A DNA stretch of 64,000 bases. Origin: Pseudomonas sp. dw_612. Its GTDB lineage: Bacteria; Pseudomonadota; Gammaproteobacteria; Pseudomonadales; Pseudomonadaceae. This document shows, one piece after another, positions 33,500-43,350 of the stretch; within the stretch, counting starts at the first letter, position 1; each line of letters starts with the position of its first letter. The DNA is taken from assembly GCF_018449725.1 (NCBI RefSeq), contig NZ_JAAVVC010000002.1:124001-188000 (forward strand), written 5' to 3'. Below the pieces are notes generated by a model. It worked only from the letters and a program-made list of their open reading frames with translations. It ran no database searches and was not told where the DNA came from. A program made the position numbers and the translations under genes.

Positions 33500-33862
33500 T
33501 GTGGGAGCGAGCTTGCTCGCGATGAGGTCGTCACATTCAACATCGATGTTGACTGACAGACCGCTTTCGCGAGCAAGCCCGCTCCCACAGGTGATCTCGG
33601 GTGTTCACAAATACTGAGTTTCACAGCACATCCCCATGTGGGAGCGGGCTTGCTCGCGAAGGGGTCGTTACGTTCAACATCATCGTTGGCTGACAGACCG
33701 CTTTCGCGAGCAAGCTCGCTCCCACAGGTGATCTCGGGTGTTCACAAATACCGGGTTCGCAGCAGATCCTAATGTGGGAGCAAGTCTGCTCGCGAAGGGG
33801 CCGGCACATTCAACATCAATGTTGATTGGCAGACCGCTTTCGCGAGCAAGCTCGCTCCCACA
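33500..33862. repeat. Three REP pairs in a tandem array of about 136 bp
   Basis: REP pairs at 33500-33589, 33637-33726 and 33773-33862. Starts are 137 and 136 bases apart. The spacer after pairs 1 and 2 shares GGTGATCTCGGGTGTTCACA and then AATAC, so whole units including non-REP spacer were duplicated. The array fills most of the 415-base gap between the nitroreductase and the dehydrogenase genes. Confidence 0.92.
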
Positions 33863-33897
33863 GTTGGTTTTGTGCAATGTTCAAGTAAGCGGTGGGT

Positions 33898-34830
33898 TTA
33901 GTACCCGCGATTGAAGTCCACTTCCCCGCGCAACGCTTCGCCCGCCTCGTACGCCCGCAGGTTTTCCACAAACAGGTTGACCATCATCGTTGGCGAGGTC
34001 GGTGCCGAGCTGTGGCCGGTCAGGAGCAAGCCCCAGGCGGTCCAGAATGGATGCCGTTGCGGCAGGGGCTCTTGACGGCAGACGTCGATCACCGCGCCGG
34101 CCAGATGCCCTTCTTTCAAGGCTTCCACCAGGTCCGCGTCGACCACTGCCACGCCGCGGCCGACGTTGATGAATACTCCGGTGGGCTTGAATTGCTTGAA
34201 CAGCGCCGCGTCGTACAGGTCATGGGTGTTCGGCGTGTTGGGCAGCAGATTGATCACGTAATCCACTTCACCGACCAGTCGCGGCAAATCAGCCAGCGCG
34301 GCCACTTCAACAAACGGTGCCTGTTCCCGGGCTTCGCTGGCGATGCCGTACAACTCGACGCCAAACGGCACGAGGAACTTCGCCACGGTCTGGCCGATGT
34401 CGCCGGTGCCGACGATCAGCACTTTGCGCCCCGCCAGACTTTGGCCCAGGCGATTGTCCCACTTGCGCTCGACCTGGCTGACCAACCGCGCCAGCACCTC
34501 GCGCTCGTGGCCGAGCATGTAGGTCAACACGTATTCGGCCATGACCTGGCCGAAAATCCCCACCGCCCGGGTCAGGCGATAGTGACGTGGCAAGCCGTCG
34601 GCCAGCAGCGGCGTGATGCCGGCCCAGGTCGATTGCAGCCATTGTGGTTGGTGGCCCTGGCGCAGCAGGTTGGCCAGCAAGTCCGGCTGGCCGAGCCAGA
34701 TCGGGCAATCAGCGGCCTGGCGCGCCAGTTCGGCGGAGTCGCCGCTGGTCAGCACTTCCAGCTCGGGCGCTGCCTGACGCAGCAGTTGGGCGTACACAGG
34801 GTGGTCGTGTTCAGCAATCAGAACGCGCAT
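33898..34830 (-). CDS. D-2-hydroxyacid dehydrogenase (GhrA-like)
   Basis: 310 residues. The NAD(P)-binding loop is LIVGTGDIGQTVAKF at about 142-156. Catalytic residues appear in family order: arginine in FINVGRGV, glutamate in DVCRQEPLP and histidine in LTGHSSAP. Such enzymes reduce glyoxylate, hydroxypyruvate or other 2-ketoacids. Start ATG at 34830. Single gene flanked by the repeat array on its 3' side. Confidence 0.9.
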   Translation of the reverse strand: MRVLIAEHDHPVYAQLLRQAAPELEVLTSGDSAELARQAADCPIWLGQPDLLANLLRQGHQPQWLQSTWAGITPLLADGLPRHYRLTRAVGIFGQVMAEYVLTYMLGHEREVLARLVSQVERKWDNRLGQSLAGRKVLIVGTGDIGQTVAKFLVPFGVELYGIASEAREQAPFVEVAALADLPRLVGEVDYVINLLPNTPNTHDLYDAALFKQFKPTGVFINVGRGVAVVDADLVEALKEGHLAGAVIDVCRQEPLPQRHPFWTAWGLLLTGHSSAPTSPTMMVNLFVENLRAYEAGEALRGEVDFNRGY

Positions 34831-34950
34831 GGTTCAAACCTTTCGAAAACAGAGCAGACGGCCGCCGACGGAGTATCGCTCCATCGCGCTGGCCATCGCC
34901 AAAATCATTCCAGTGTTTCATACAGGCTCTGAACAGAACCTGTCTGCCGA

Positions 34951-35244
34951 TCACATCGGGTCGTTGCGGCGCAGTAACTCTTCGGGCAAGTGTTCGATGT
35001 ACTCGTCCTCGGCCGGCGGCATTTGCAAGTGATAACCCTGTTTCTCAAGGTTTTCCAGGACCACGGTGATGTCCTCGCGCGACAGTTTGCGCTCAGGGGT
35101 CAGCACCAGATCGAAGGCGTGATGCGGCTTGCCGAACGCCGCCATCAACGATTCCGGGACGCGCTCCAGTGCATCGCTTTTGAGCACATAGAGGTACATC
35201 TCGTTTTTCTTCAGACTGCGGTAGATGGAACAAATACGTTTCAA
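34951..35244 (-). CDS. ycgL: YcgL-domain protein
   Basis: 97 residues; [39 protein letters not shown] and [20 protein letters not shown] match the YcgL family. Start is a TTG at 35244, inside TTGA with the stop of rnd, so the gene depends on translational coupling. No ATG is available before residue 16. Function unknown; conserved next to rnd. Confidence 0.88.
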   Translation of the reverse strand: MKRICSIYRSLKKNEMYLYVLKSDALERVPESLMAAFGKPHHAFDLVLTPERKLSREDITVVLENLEKQGYHLQMPPAEDEYIEHLPEELLRRNDPM

Positions 35245-36374
35245 GGCTGTTCTCCGGCGGTGGCCAGGCTGTCGAGCAGCGCCTGGCCCATCAATTCGCG
35301 GCGCCAGCCACGCAACGAATCAGGCAATTGGTAAGGACCGTTGGGGTAGCCGCTCTTGAGCAGCGCTTCCAGGGTTTTCTTGCGCAGCATCAGTTCTGGC
35401 GCGATGTTCAGGCGTTCAGCTTCGGCCTGGCCGATCGCCCGCAGTTGCTTGACCAGCACGGCGGCGTCCACCGGCAACGGCTCTGGCACCGCTGGCGGCC
35501 ATTGATCAGGCGAAACACTGGCAGAACGCTTGATCAGATCAAGCAGGAATTCGCCGTCCTGACGCACGGTGCGCGGGTGCATGTCTTCGATTTTCGCCAG
35601 CGCGCCGAGGTTGTCCGGCTGAGTCCGCGCCAGCGGCCACAGGGAATGCTCACGGACGATGCGGTTGCGCGGCAGATCCCGCGCGCGAGCTTCGTGCTCA
35701 CGCCAGGCGCAGAGTTCACGCAAGACCGCGAGTTGCGCGCGGGACAGTTTCCAGGCGAGTTTGGCTTCGCGGTAGACCTCGTACGGGTCGACCTCGCGGC
35801 GCAGGTTGGCCACCAGTTCGGCGCCGTCCTCCAGCACCCAGTTGTATTTGTCTTCGGACAGCTTCGGCTGCAGGCGTACGTACACTTGCGCCAGGTGCAG
35901 GGCATCTTCGGCGGCGTAGCTGATCTGGGTGTCGGACAGCGGACGTTGCAGCCAGTCGGACCGGGTCTCGCCCTTGGGCAGGTCAATGCCGAGCACTTCC
36001 TGGACCAGCCGCGAGTAGCCCATGGAGAAACCGAGGTTCAGGTAGGCGGCGGCCAGTTGCGTGTCGAACAGCGGCGCCGGCAGGCTGCCGGTCAGGCGCA
36101 ACAGGACTTCGAGGTCTTCGCTGCACGCGTGAACCACTTTGACCACGGCCGGGTTTTCCAGCAACGCGGCCAACGGCTGCCAGTTGTCGATGGTCAGCGG
36201 ATCAATCAGGTAAGCGCGTACGCCATCGCCGATCTGCAGCAGGCCTGCGATCGGGTAAAAGGTGTCGACCCGCATGAATTCGGTGTCGAGGGCAACGAAT
36301 GGCAGCTGCTGCCACTCGGCGCAAAACTGACCGAGGCTATCGTTGTCGCGAATCCAGTGAATATCGATGGCCAC
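35241..36374 (-). CDS. rnd: Ribonuclease D
   Basis: 377 residues. DEDDy exonuclease motifs: D30 and E32 in VALDTEF, D87 in [12 protein letters not shown]153 and D157 in [15 protein letters not shown] domain at about 205-285 and a second helical domain after it. Trims the 3' ends of tRNA precursors. Start is the GTG at 36374 with GGGAG 6 bases upstream; the frame extends to 36437 without a better site. Coupled to ycgL by a 4-base overlap. Confidence 0.95.
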   Translation of the reverse strand: MAIDIHWIRDNDSLGQFCAEWQQLPFVALDTEFMRVDTFYPIAGLLQIGDGVRAYLIDPLTIDNWQPLAALLENPAVVKVVHACSEDLEVLLRLTGSLPAPLFDTQLAAAYLNLGFSMGYSRLVQEVLGIDLPKGETRSDWLQRPLSDTQISYAAEDALHLAQVYVRLQPKLSEDKYNWVLEDGAELVANLRREVDPYEVYREAKLAWKLSRAQLAVLRELCAWREHEARARDLPRNRIVREHSLWPLARTQPDNLGALAKIEDMHPRTVRQDGEFLLDLIKRSASVSPDQWPPAVPEPLPVDAAVLVKQLRAIGQAEAERLNIAPELMLRKKTLEALLKSGYPNGPYQLPDSLRGWRRELMGQALLDSLATAGEQP

Positions 36375-36497
36375 ACGGCTCTCCCTTGAAGAATGGCGCG
36401 CAGTATATATCGCCCCCGGCGATTTCCGCGCATCCACTGAACAAGAGCTTTAGCGAAAAGACCTGCTTAAAGGCAAGAAATGTCTGACGAAGAGAGG

Positions 36498-37166
36498 TTA
36501 GCCGGTCTTACGCAGCACGTAGACCCGCATCCGCGCGCAACCGGGAAAGAAGTCCTGGTGACTCAGCAGGCTGAAACCCGCCTGTCTGAACTCGGCTTCC
36601 AGCAACCACTTGTTCGGCAGCGGCTGGGGTTGCGCGCCTACCTCGGCGGTTGACCGGCGCCTGAAGCGACGTTCAAGCCGAACCGCGACAATCACCGTGT
36701 CGCGGCTGACGCGGTGGAACTCCCCCAGCATGGCTAATCGATGTTCCGGACTGGCGATATGTTGAAACAATTGCATGCAAATCATGCAATCCACCGCGTT
36801 CGCCGATAATCCAATGGTGAACGCCGAACTCTGAAAGGTCTTGATCCGCGTCAGCAACTGTTGCGGGTGATGGGTGCGGGCGTGATCGAGCATGTCCTGG
36901 GACGGGTCCGACGCCAGGATCACCCGATTCCCGTGTTCGGCCAGCACCGGCCAGAAACACCCGGCACCACACGCCACGTCCAGCAACAAACCCGGCTCGC
37001 CGGCGACCTTGAGCGCGTTGCGCACCAACTGCTCGACGCGCCAGAACGCCAGGCGTCCGGCCAGGCCACGGGGTTGCGGCTGCAGGCAGACGCGAGCGTG
37101 TTCCTGATCGTAGCGCCGGGCGAACTCAAGCTCGATGGCGGATGGGGGCAACGCAGACATGTGCAT
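36498..37166 (-). CDS. Class I SAM-dependent methyltransferase
   Basis: 222 residues. Motif I is LLLDVACGAGCFWPVLAEHG (about 60-79), the acidic residue after strand 2 is in ILASDPSQDML, and the post-motif CMICMQLFQHIASPEHRLAM fits Methyltransf_11. ATG at 37166, or 37160 two codons on. 67 bases downstream of eptA on the same strand with an inverted repeat between. Substrate unknown. Confidence 0.8.
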   Translation of the reverse strand: MHMSALPPSAIELEFARRYDQEHARVCLQPQPRGLAGRLAFWRVEQLVRNALKVAGEPGLLLDVACGAGCFWPVLAEHGNRVILASDPSQDMLDHARTHHPQQLLTRIKTFQSSAFTIGLSANAVDCMICMQLFQHIASPEHRLAMLGEFHRVSRDTVIVAVRLERRFRRRSTAEVGAQPQPLPNKWLLEAEFRQAGFSLLSHQDFFPGCARMRVYVLRKTG

Positions 37167-37187
37167 GGGCTCTTATTGGAGGATCTA

Positions 37188-37209
37188 CCGGCCGCAGATT
37201 AGCGGCCGG
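37188..37209. repeat. GC-rich dyad between eptA and the methyltransferase gene
   Basis: CCGGCCGC and GCGGCCGG pair around AGATTA. On the transcribed minus strand the T-run precedes rather than follows the stem, so it is not a normal terminator of eptA; it may attenuate readthrough. Confidence 0.45.
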
Positions 37210-37233
37210 CCCGTGAAAAAAAGGTCGAAGCCC

Positions 37234-38883
37234 TCACTTTTTCGCCAGCACACCGTCGATGACTGGCGCGCGGCAGCCGGCGAACATGTCCAGGTCGGGG
37301 TTGTAGACCGTGCTGTCGACCTCCAGCAGACCGAGCATCGAATGGAACAGGTTGTCCTGGCTCAAGGGCTTTTCGCGACTCAGTTGCAGACAATGGGTGT
37401 CCACCGCGAACGACTTTTGATAGCTGTCGGAGAACCACGCCAGCATGGCCACATGTTTCTGTTGTTCCGGCGCCATCATGTAAGGCGTGCCGTGGAGGAA
37501 CAAGTTGTACTCGCCCAGGGATTCCCCGTGATCGGACAGGTACAGCATCGCCGTATCGACTTTGTCCTGGTTGCTGCGCAATAGATCGATCAGGGTCGAC
37601 AGTACGTGGTCGGTGTACACCAACGTGTTGTCGTAACCATTGACGATACTGTCGCGACTGCAATTGTTCAGCGCATTACTTTCGCAAACCGGGGTGAAGT
37701 GTTCGTACTCTTTGGGGTAACGCTTGAAGTACTCCGGGCCGTGGCTGCCCATCTGGTGCAATACCAGCACGGTGTCTTTATCCAGGGTGTCGATAAAGTG
37801 CTGTAAACCTTGCAGGAGAATTTCATCGCGGCACTCACTGCTGGAGCACAACACCGGGTCTTTCAAGTTGCTGACGTCATCAATAGTCACCCGATCGCAG
37901 GTGCCTTTGCAGCCCGACTGGTTATCGCGCCAGATCACGTCCAGACCGGCGCGTTTGAGTACGTCCAACAGGCCTTCTTCGTTCTTCGCCTTGCTCGCGT
38001 TGTAATCCTTGCGCCCCATGTTGGAGAACATGCAAGGCACCGACACCGCCGTTTCCGTGCCGCAGGAATGCACGTCAGTAAAGGCAATCAGGCCGGCCTC
38101 TTTACTCAGTTTTGGTGTGGTGTCGCGGTCGTAACCGAGGATGCCGAAGTTTTCGGCCCGGGCACTTTCGCCGACCACCAGCACCGTCAGGGATTTGCGA
38201 CCATGGGTCTGCCAGGTCAGGTCTTTGCGGGCGTCTTCACCGATCTTGATAAAGGGTTGTCGCGCCGACACCACCTGCTCGCGCAGATAACCGACCGAGG
38301 CGCCGATGTAGTTGCTCGGCACCACCATCAAATGCAATTCATGGTGATTGCGAAACAACGACGACAGCCCCTGATAGTTCACCAGCGCCACGCCACCAAT
38401 GACCGCCACAGACGCCACACTCACCAAGACCTTACTTAATAGATCACGGTGCCAGGCGCGATAACTGATCGGGGTTTTCCACAACAACCACGAGGGCAGA
38501 ACACCCAACAGGACAATATAAGCAAACAACTTTATCGAGAGTAAGTCGCGCACTTCCGTGGCATTGGTTTCGGCGAAGTTGCGAAACATGCCGGCATCGA
38601 TCAACACACCGTACTGATTCATGAAGTAAGCCACGCCGGCACTGACCATGAAGATCAGCGTCAGCAACGGCTTCAGCACAGGCCGGAACGCCAGCAGGGT
38701 CAGCACCACGTTGAACGCACCGAACACCATGACGCCAAACGCCACACGCATCGCCATGCCCTGGGCATTGGTGGCGGTGATTTCGAAAAGGTGCTGCCAG
38801 AGAACCAGATTGAATCCGGCTAATAAAAAGGCGCTGGCAATCAGTGTCACCCACTCGGGGCGCACGGCTTTGAATTTCAACAT
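37234..38883 (-). CDS. eptA: Lipid A phosphoethanolamine transferase
   Basis: 549 residues. Five N-terminal membrane helices (to about 165) and a periplasmic sulfatase-like domain. The nucleophilic threonine is near position 276 in HSCGTETAVSVPCMF; zinc ligands are in VVGESARAENFG and YLSDHGESLGE; paired cysteines around CKGTCD and CSSSEC form the disulfides of the family. It adds phosphoethanolamine to lipid A, reducing binding of cationic peptides. Start ATG at 38883 with AGGAAC upstream. Confidence 0.93.
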   Translation of the reverse strand: MLKFKAVRPEWVTLIASAFLLAGFNLVLWQHLFEITATNAQGMAMRVAFGVMVFGAFNVVLTLLAFRPVLKPLLTLIFMVSAGVAYFMNQYGVLIDAGMFRNFAETNATEVRDLLSIKLFAYIVLLGVLPSWLLWKTPISYRAWHRDLLSKVLVSVASVAVIGGVALVNYQGLSSLFRNHHELHLMVVPSNYIGASVGYLREQVVSARQPFIKIGEDARKDLTWQTHGRKSLTVLVVGESARAENFGILGYDRDTTPKLSKEAGLIAFTDVHSCGTETAVSVPCMFSNMGRKDYNASKAKNEEGLLDVLKRAGLDVIWRDNQSGCKGTCDRVTIDDVSNLKDPVLCSSSECRDEILLQGLQHFIDTLDKDTVLVLHQMGSHGPEYFKRYPKEYEHFTPVCESNALNNCSRDSIVNGYDNTLVYTDHVLSTLIDLLRSNQDKVDTAMLYLSDHGESLGEYNLFLHGTPYMMAPEQQKHVAMLAWFSDSYQKSFAVDTHCLQLSREKPLSQDNLFHSMLGLLEVDSTVYNPDLDMFAGCRAPVIDGVLAKK

Positions 38884-38983
38884 GCGGATCGACTGTTCCT
38901 GAAAAGAAGTGCCGCCGGCCAATGTGAAAATTTCATTTTCCGCGACAGCACAAACTTTAAGCAGGCAACCATCAATTTTTCGT

Positions 38984-39010
38984 GAAAAAGAAGCCAACGA
39001 TTAGTTGGCT
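38984..39010 (-). terminator. Intrinsic terminator after the glutamine-synthetase-like gene
   Basis: Read on the minus strand, AGCCAAC-TAATC-GTTGGCT forms a 7-bp stem followed by TCTTTTTC. It lies 40 bases past the stop at 39051. Confidence 0.8.
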
Positions 39011-39050
39011 CCCGATATAAACATGAAACTTTCAAGTATTTGCGAAACAG

Positions 39051-40433
39051 TCAGGCCTGGTTCAGGTACCAGCGCCAATCCTGCTCCCCGACCTCGCCCA
39101 TGAACTGCCGATACTCAGCTCGCTTCACCGCCAGGTACACGCCGAGGAATTCAGCGCCGAACGCTTCCCGCGCCCAAATCGAACCTTCCAGCGCGCGCAA
39201 TGTGGTCAGCCAGTCGGTGGGCAGCAGTTCGGTGGCCTGGGCGTAACCGTTACCTTCTACCGGTGCGCCGGGGTCGAGTTGCTCGCGGATGCCACGGTGA
39301 ATGCCGGCCAGAATCGCCGCCGCGGCCAGATACGGATTGGCGTCGGCTCCGCAGATGCGGTGTTCGATGTGCCGGGAGAACGCAGGTCCGCCGGGCACCC
39401 GCAGGCTGACGGTGCGGTTATCCACGCCCCACGTGGCGGCCAGCGGCGCATAGCTGTTGGTCTGGAAACGCCGATAGGAGTTGGCGTTCGGGCAGAACAA
39501 CAGCAACGAATCGAGCAAGGTGCTGAGCATGCCGCCCACTGCGTGCCTGAGCAGCGGTGTGCCGTCGGGCGCTTCGCTGGCGAACAGGTTGTTGCCGTCC
39601 TTGTCCGCCAGGCTGACGTGCATGTGCATGCCGGTGCCGGCCAGGTCATCGAAAGGTTTGGCCATAAAACACGCCGCCATCCCGTGCTTGTGCGCCACGC
39701 CTTTGACCAATCGCTTGTAGCGCACCGCTTCGTCCATCGCCTGCAACGCATCGGTACGGTGTTCGAGGGTGATTTCCACCTGGCCCGGGGCGTATTCGGA
39801 AATCGCCGTGCGCGCCGGAATACCCTGGAGTTTGCAGGCGCTGTAGAGGTCGGCGAGGAACGGCTCGATCTGCTCCAGTTCACGCAAACCGTAGACTTGC
39901 GTCGCTCGTGGCCGCCCGCCATCGACGTCGCGCGCCGGTTGTGGCCGACCGTTGCTGTCGCGCTGTTGATCCAGTAAATAAAACTCCAGCTCCGCCGCCA
40001 TCACCGGGTAATAGCCGTCGGCCTGCAAACCCTCGATGACCTTCGCCAGCAAGTGACGCGGGTCGGCAATCGTGGCCGGCATTCCTTCCTTGGGGTGCAT
40101 GCTGACCTGCACCGCCGCCGTGGGAATCAAGCGCCACGGCATGCGTTGCAAACTGCCGCTGACGGGATAGGCGCGGCAATCGATATCGCCGACGTCCCAC
40201 ACCAGTCCGGAATTTTCCACGTCATCGCCATTGATGGTCAGGCCGAGAATGGTGCTCGGCAAGGGCCGGCCGCTTTCGTACACCGCCAACAGTTCATCGC
40301 GATGCAGCAATTTGCCCCTCGGCACGCCGTTGTTGTCGAGGATGAACAACTCGAACATCTCGATATCCGGGTTCTGCTCCAGGAAGGTCAGGGCTTCTTG
40401 CTGCGTGGCGAAGGAGGTCGTGGCACAACTCAT
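39051..40433 (-). CDS. Glutamine synthetase-family enzyme (PuuA-like)
   Basis: 460 residues. The beta-grasp N-terminus holds NNGVPRGKLLHRDELLAVYE; the catalytic part has AELEFYLLD, GQVEITLEHRTDALQAMDE, GTGMHMHVSLADKDGNNLF, NSYRRFQTNSYAP and RVPGGPAFSRHIEHRICGAD, all canonical. The shorter, GlnA-divergent sequence fits gamma-glutamyl-polyamine or gamma-glutamyl-amine synthetases used in putrescine breakdown. No other puu genes are adjacent, so the amine is not certain. ATG at 40433. Ends at a clear terminator. Confidence 0.88.
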   Translation of the reverse strand: MSCATTSFATQQEALTFLEQNPDIEMFELFILDNNGVPRGKLLHRDELLAVYESGRPLPSTILGLTINGDDVENSGLVWDVGDIDCRAYPVSGSLQRMPWRLIPTAAVQVSMHPKEGMPATIADPRHLLAKVIEGLQADGYYPVMAAELEFYLLDQQRDSNGRPQPARDVDGGRPRATQVYGLRELEQIEPFLADLYSACKLQGIPARTAISEYAPGQVEITLEHRTDALQAMDEAVRYKRLVKGVAHKHGMAACFMAKPFDDLAGTGMHMHVSLADKDGNNLFASEAPDGTPLLRHAVGGMLSTLLDSLLLFCPNANSYRRFQTNSYAPLAATWGVDNRTVSLRVPGGPAFSRHIEHRICGADANPYLAAAAILAGIHRGIREQLDPGAPVEGNGYAQATELLPTDWLTTLRALEGSIWAREAFGAEFLGVYLAVKRAEYRQFMGEVGEQDWRWYLNQA

Positions 40434-41081
40434 GGGAGTTCTCGTTTTTCCGTGTCAGGCAAACGCGCAGGCGTTGCCGGTTTGATCCCGGCGCTCAGCC
40501 TGGAACCTGTAGGAACAATTAACGGGAAACGCGAGAATCCGGCGGGCGCGCATGACGACAATGCCACAGCGCCCAGAAGGCCAGTTCGGAGGGAAGTGCT
40601 GAGAGGGTTGGCGCGGTGGCAGGCAGGAATCGACGACCGAGGCTGGATGCTTGGTGGTGGAGTGCGACTGGCCAACCGTCCATAGAAGAAACCGCAGAAA
40701 ACAGATGAGTTGCAGCGTCACATGGGTGGATATTCCGTTAAATCGGGAATTGGAGAACTTTGGTTGCAGTCTGGCTAAACATTACGCAACCCACTGCAAG
40801 GTGCCTTGTAGCAGCTGCCGAGGTACGAGGCTGCGTTCGGCTGCGAAGCAATCGTGAAATCAGGCGACGCGGTGTTTCATTAAAAACGCGTGCTCAGGTC
40901 AGACGACTGCTTCGCAGCCGAACGCAGCCTCGTACCTCGGCAGCTGCTACAGGTCGCGTTTCGGATCAAAGCCCCGGTTGACGGCGGTTTATTTAATTTC
41001 TAGATACCACCCCAGACTTTCTGATTTGCCGCTGCCCGGCCCCTCGCGCCTAATCAAGACCTTGTTCTTGAAGGCTTGCTT
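40434..41081. other. Intergenic region holding one family B repeat pair
   Basis: The 648-base gap between divergent genes contains the repeat pair at 40807-40951. I see no gene with a good start and ribosome site in the rest; some short open frames have no recognisable sequence. The part next to the synthetase gene should contain its promoter. Confidence 0.5.
40807..40951. repeat. Inverted repeat pair (family B)
   Basis: TGTAGCAGCTGCCGAGGTAC and inverted mate GTACCTCGGCAGCTGCTACA. Fifth and last copy of this family in the window. Confidence 0.9.
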
Positions 41082-42269
41082 ATGGAAAACGTTCGCGCAA
41101 CTACCCGCCCTGCCCTCTGGTTAATCGCCAGCATTATTCTCGTCGCATTGAACCTGCGCCCGTCCATGGCCGCGGTCGGCCCCTTGCTGTCAGCGATTCG
41201 CGGGGACATCCCGCTGAGTTTCAGTACCGCCTCGCTGCTGACCATGCTGCCCGTCATGGCCATGGGCCTGGCGATGTTCCTGGGCATGCGCGTCGCGCAG
41301 CGCTTCGGTGAACACCGGACCATTGTCCTGTCCCTGGTGATCATCGGTGTGGCCACGGTCTCGCGGCTCTACTTGGACAGCACCCTTGAACTGATCCTCA
41401 GCGCCGTACTGGCTGGGGTCGGGATCGCCCTTATTCAAGCGGTGATGCCGGCGCTGATCAAGTCGCGCTTCAGCGACAACGTCTCGCTGTTCATGGGTTT
41501 GTACGTCACCTCGATCATGGGCGGTGCGGCCATCGCGGCCTCGTTCTCGCCGTTCGTGCTGGCGCAGACCAGCAGTTGGCGCATGGGCCTGGCGATCTGG
41601 GCACTGTTGGCGCTGCTGGCCCTGGGTTTCTGGTTTGCCCAACGCTCGGCCATCCCGCAATTACCCGCCGCGCCGAAGGGTCGCCAGGAATCGTTCGTCG
41701 GTAATTCACGGGCGTGGTTGCTCGCCGTTTTCTTCGGTTTGGGCACCGCGTCATACACCTGTGTGCTGGCCTGGCTCGCGCCGTATTACGTGGAAAAAGG
41801 CTGGAGCGAACAGAACGCCGGTTTGCTGCTCGGGTTTCTGACGGCCATGGAAGTGATCTCCGGTTTGATCACCCCGGCGATTGCCAACCGCAGCCAGGAC
41901 AAGCGTCTGGTGCTGGCGGTGTTGCTGGCGTTGATCATGGCCGGTTTCTGCGGCCTGATCCTCAGCCCGGAACGCTTCAGTCTGCTGTGGCCGTGCCTGC
42001 TGGGCCTGGGCATCGGCGGTCTGTTCCCGATGAGCCTGATCGTGTCCCTCGATCACCTGGACAACCCGCGCCGCGCGGGCGGCCTGACCGCTTTCGTGCA
42101 AGGCATCGGCTACCTGATCGCCGGGCTCTCGCCGCTGATTGCGGGAATGATTCGCGACCAGTTGGGCAGCTTCGAATGGGCCTGGTGGTCACTTACCGCG
42201 GTGATGGCGGTGATGATCGTGATGGTGTTGCGCTTCAACCCGAAACGTTACGCGCAGCATATCCAATAG
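41082..42269 (+). CDS. MFS transporter of the CynX/NimT branch
   Basis: 395 residues, about twelve helices. The N-terminal IILVALNLRPSMAAVGPLLS matches the CynX (cyanate) / NimT (nitroimidazole) family, as does GGLTAFVQGIGYLIAGLSPL late in the protein. ATG at 41082 with GAAGG 8 bases upstream. No cyanase or other metabolic gene is next to it, so the substrate is open. Confidence 0.88.
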   Translation: MENVRATTRPALWLIASIILVALNLRPSMAAVGPLLSAIRGDIPLSFSTASLLTMLPVMAMGLAMFLGMRVAQRFGEHRTIVLSLVIIGVATVSRLYLDSTLELILSAVLAGVGIALIQAVMPALIKSRFSDNVSLFMGLYVTSIMGGAAIAASFSPFVLAQTSSWRMGLAIWALLALLALGFWFAQRSAIPQLPAAPKGRQESFVGNSRAWLLAVFFGLGTASYTCVLAWLAPYYVEKGWSEQNAGLLLGFLTAMEVISGLITPAIANRSQDKRLVLAVLLALIMAGFCGLILSPERFSLLWPCLLGLGIGGLFPMSLIVSLDHLDNPRRAGGLTAFVQGIGYLIAGLSPLIAGMIRDQLGSFEWAWWSLTAVMAVMIVMVLRFNPKRYAQHIQ

Positions 42270-42277
42270 TGTTCGAC

Positions 42278-42329
42278 GGTCCTTTCAAGGCCTGCCTCCT
42301 GGCTGATCAGCCCATTCCTTGAAAGGACC
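42278..42329. repeat. Nested inverted repeats between two transporter genes
   Basis: GGTCCTTTCAAGG (42278-42290) and CCTTGAAAGGACC (42317-42329) form a perfect 13-bp stem. Inside the 26-base loop lies the palindrome GGCTGATCAGCC (42301-42312). It follows the CynX-type gene by 8 bases. Without a T-run it is a poor intrinsic terminator and could be a regulatory or processing element. Confidence 0.6.
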
Positions 42330-42429
42330 TCTGCAAGTAATTGCGGCCATGTATTTAAAAACTCGCCCGTGCCCGCAGGCCGGCCTACCTATCATTGGCG
42401 TCTTGCACTTGAACGCCGGGGGAGCACTC

Positions 42430-43341
42430 ATGAAACAAGTCGGTTTTGCAGCAGCTCATTGGGGCATGTTGATCTGGGCGATGCTGATCGCCGCGTCTTT
42501 TTTTGCCGCAGCGGAGGTCGGCCAGGCGATTGATCCGATCCTGTTAACCGGGTTGCGCCTGCTGTTTTCAGCCTTGATGTTCCTGCCGCTGCTGCTGTTG
42601 AAAAACCACTCGCCGATCTCGGTCAAAGGCTTGCTCGCCCACGCGGTGCTCGGGCTGTTGCTGGCGACGTATTTTGGTTCGCTGTTCGAAGCGCTGCGCT
42701 ACACCACGGCGGTCAACACTGCGACCCTGTACACGCTGGTGCCGTTGATGACGTTGTTCTTTGAAGTGTTCCTGCTGCCGAGCCCAAGCCTGAAAACCCG
42801 CTTGTTGCCGATGCTGATTGCGGCGGTTGGCGCGGTGCTGTTGATCCTCAAGGGGTCGGCGCCAGGGGAATTGCCGGCGCTGTATCCGGTGGTGGTGTTC
42901 GGCATCGGTTGCCTGGCGATGGCGCTGTATTCGCCCCTGAGCCAGCGTTTCAAGGCCAAGACTTTGAAGGGTCGTGACCCGGTGGCGATGACCTTCTGGA
43001 ACATGCTGTTCGGTTCATTATTTCTGCTGGTGTTCTGCCTGTTCAGCGGCGGCTGGCGCAGCGGTGCACAACTGGCGGTGAGCGATATGTTGTGGCTGGT
43101 GTATCTGGCGCTGTTTGGCACCCTGGCGACTTTCTGGCTGCTGCATCGGGCGATCGGGGTGATATCGCCTTCGACGGTGATTTCCTATGTTTATCTGAAT
43201 ACGTTGTTTGTCACGCTGTTCCATTGGTTCTGGCTGCGGCAACAACCGGCGCTGATCGAGGTGTGCGGGGCAGTGTTGGTGGGAGTCGGGATGTTGGCGC
43301 TGGTGGTCAGCAGCCGGAATGTGAAAACCGTTACCGCTTGA
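42430..43341 (+). CDS. EamA/DMT-family transporter
   Basis: 303 residues, about ten hydrophobic helices with two EamA halves (FFAAAEVGQAIDPILLTGLR in the first; GCLAMALYSPLSQRF opening the second). Start ATG at 42430 with GGGGAG upstream; the longer frame from 42319 lies within the dyad region and lacks a site. Export of amino acids or metabolites is likely. Followed 9 bases on by a tandem repeat array. Confidence 0.85.
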   Translation: MKQVGFAAAHWGMLIWAMLIAASFFAAAEVGQAIDPILLTGLRLLFSALMFLPLLLLKNHSPISVKGLLAHAVLGLLLATYFGSLFEALRYTTAVNTATLYTLVPLMTLFFEVFLLPSPSLKTRLLPMLIAAVGAVLLILKGSAPGELPALYPVVVFGIGCLAMALYSPLSQRFKAKTLKGRDPVAMTFWNMLFGSLFLLVFCLFSGGWRSGAQLAVSDMLWLVYLALFGTLATFWLLHRAIGVISPSTVISYVYLNTLFVTLFHWFWLRQQPALIEVCGAVLVGVGMLALVVSSRNVKTVTA

Positions 43342-43350
43342 AATCCGATC

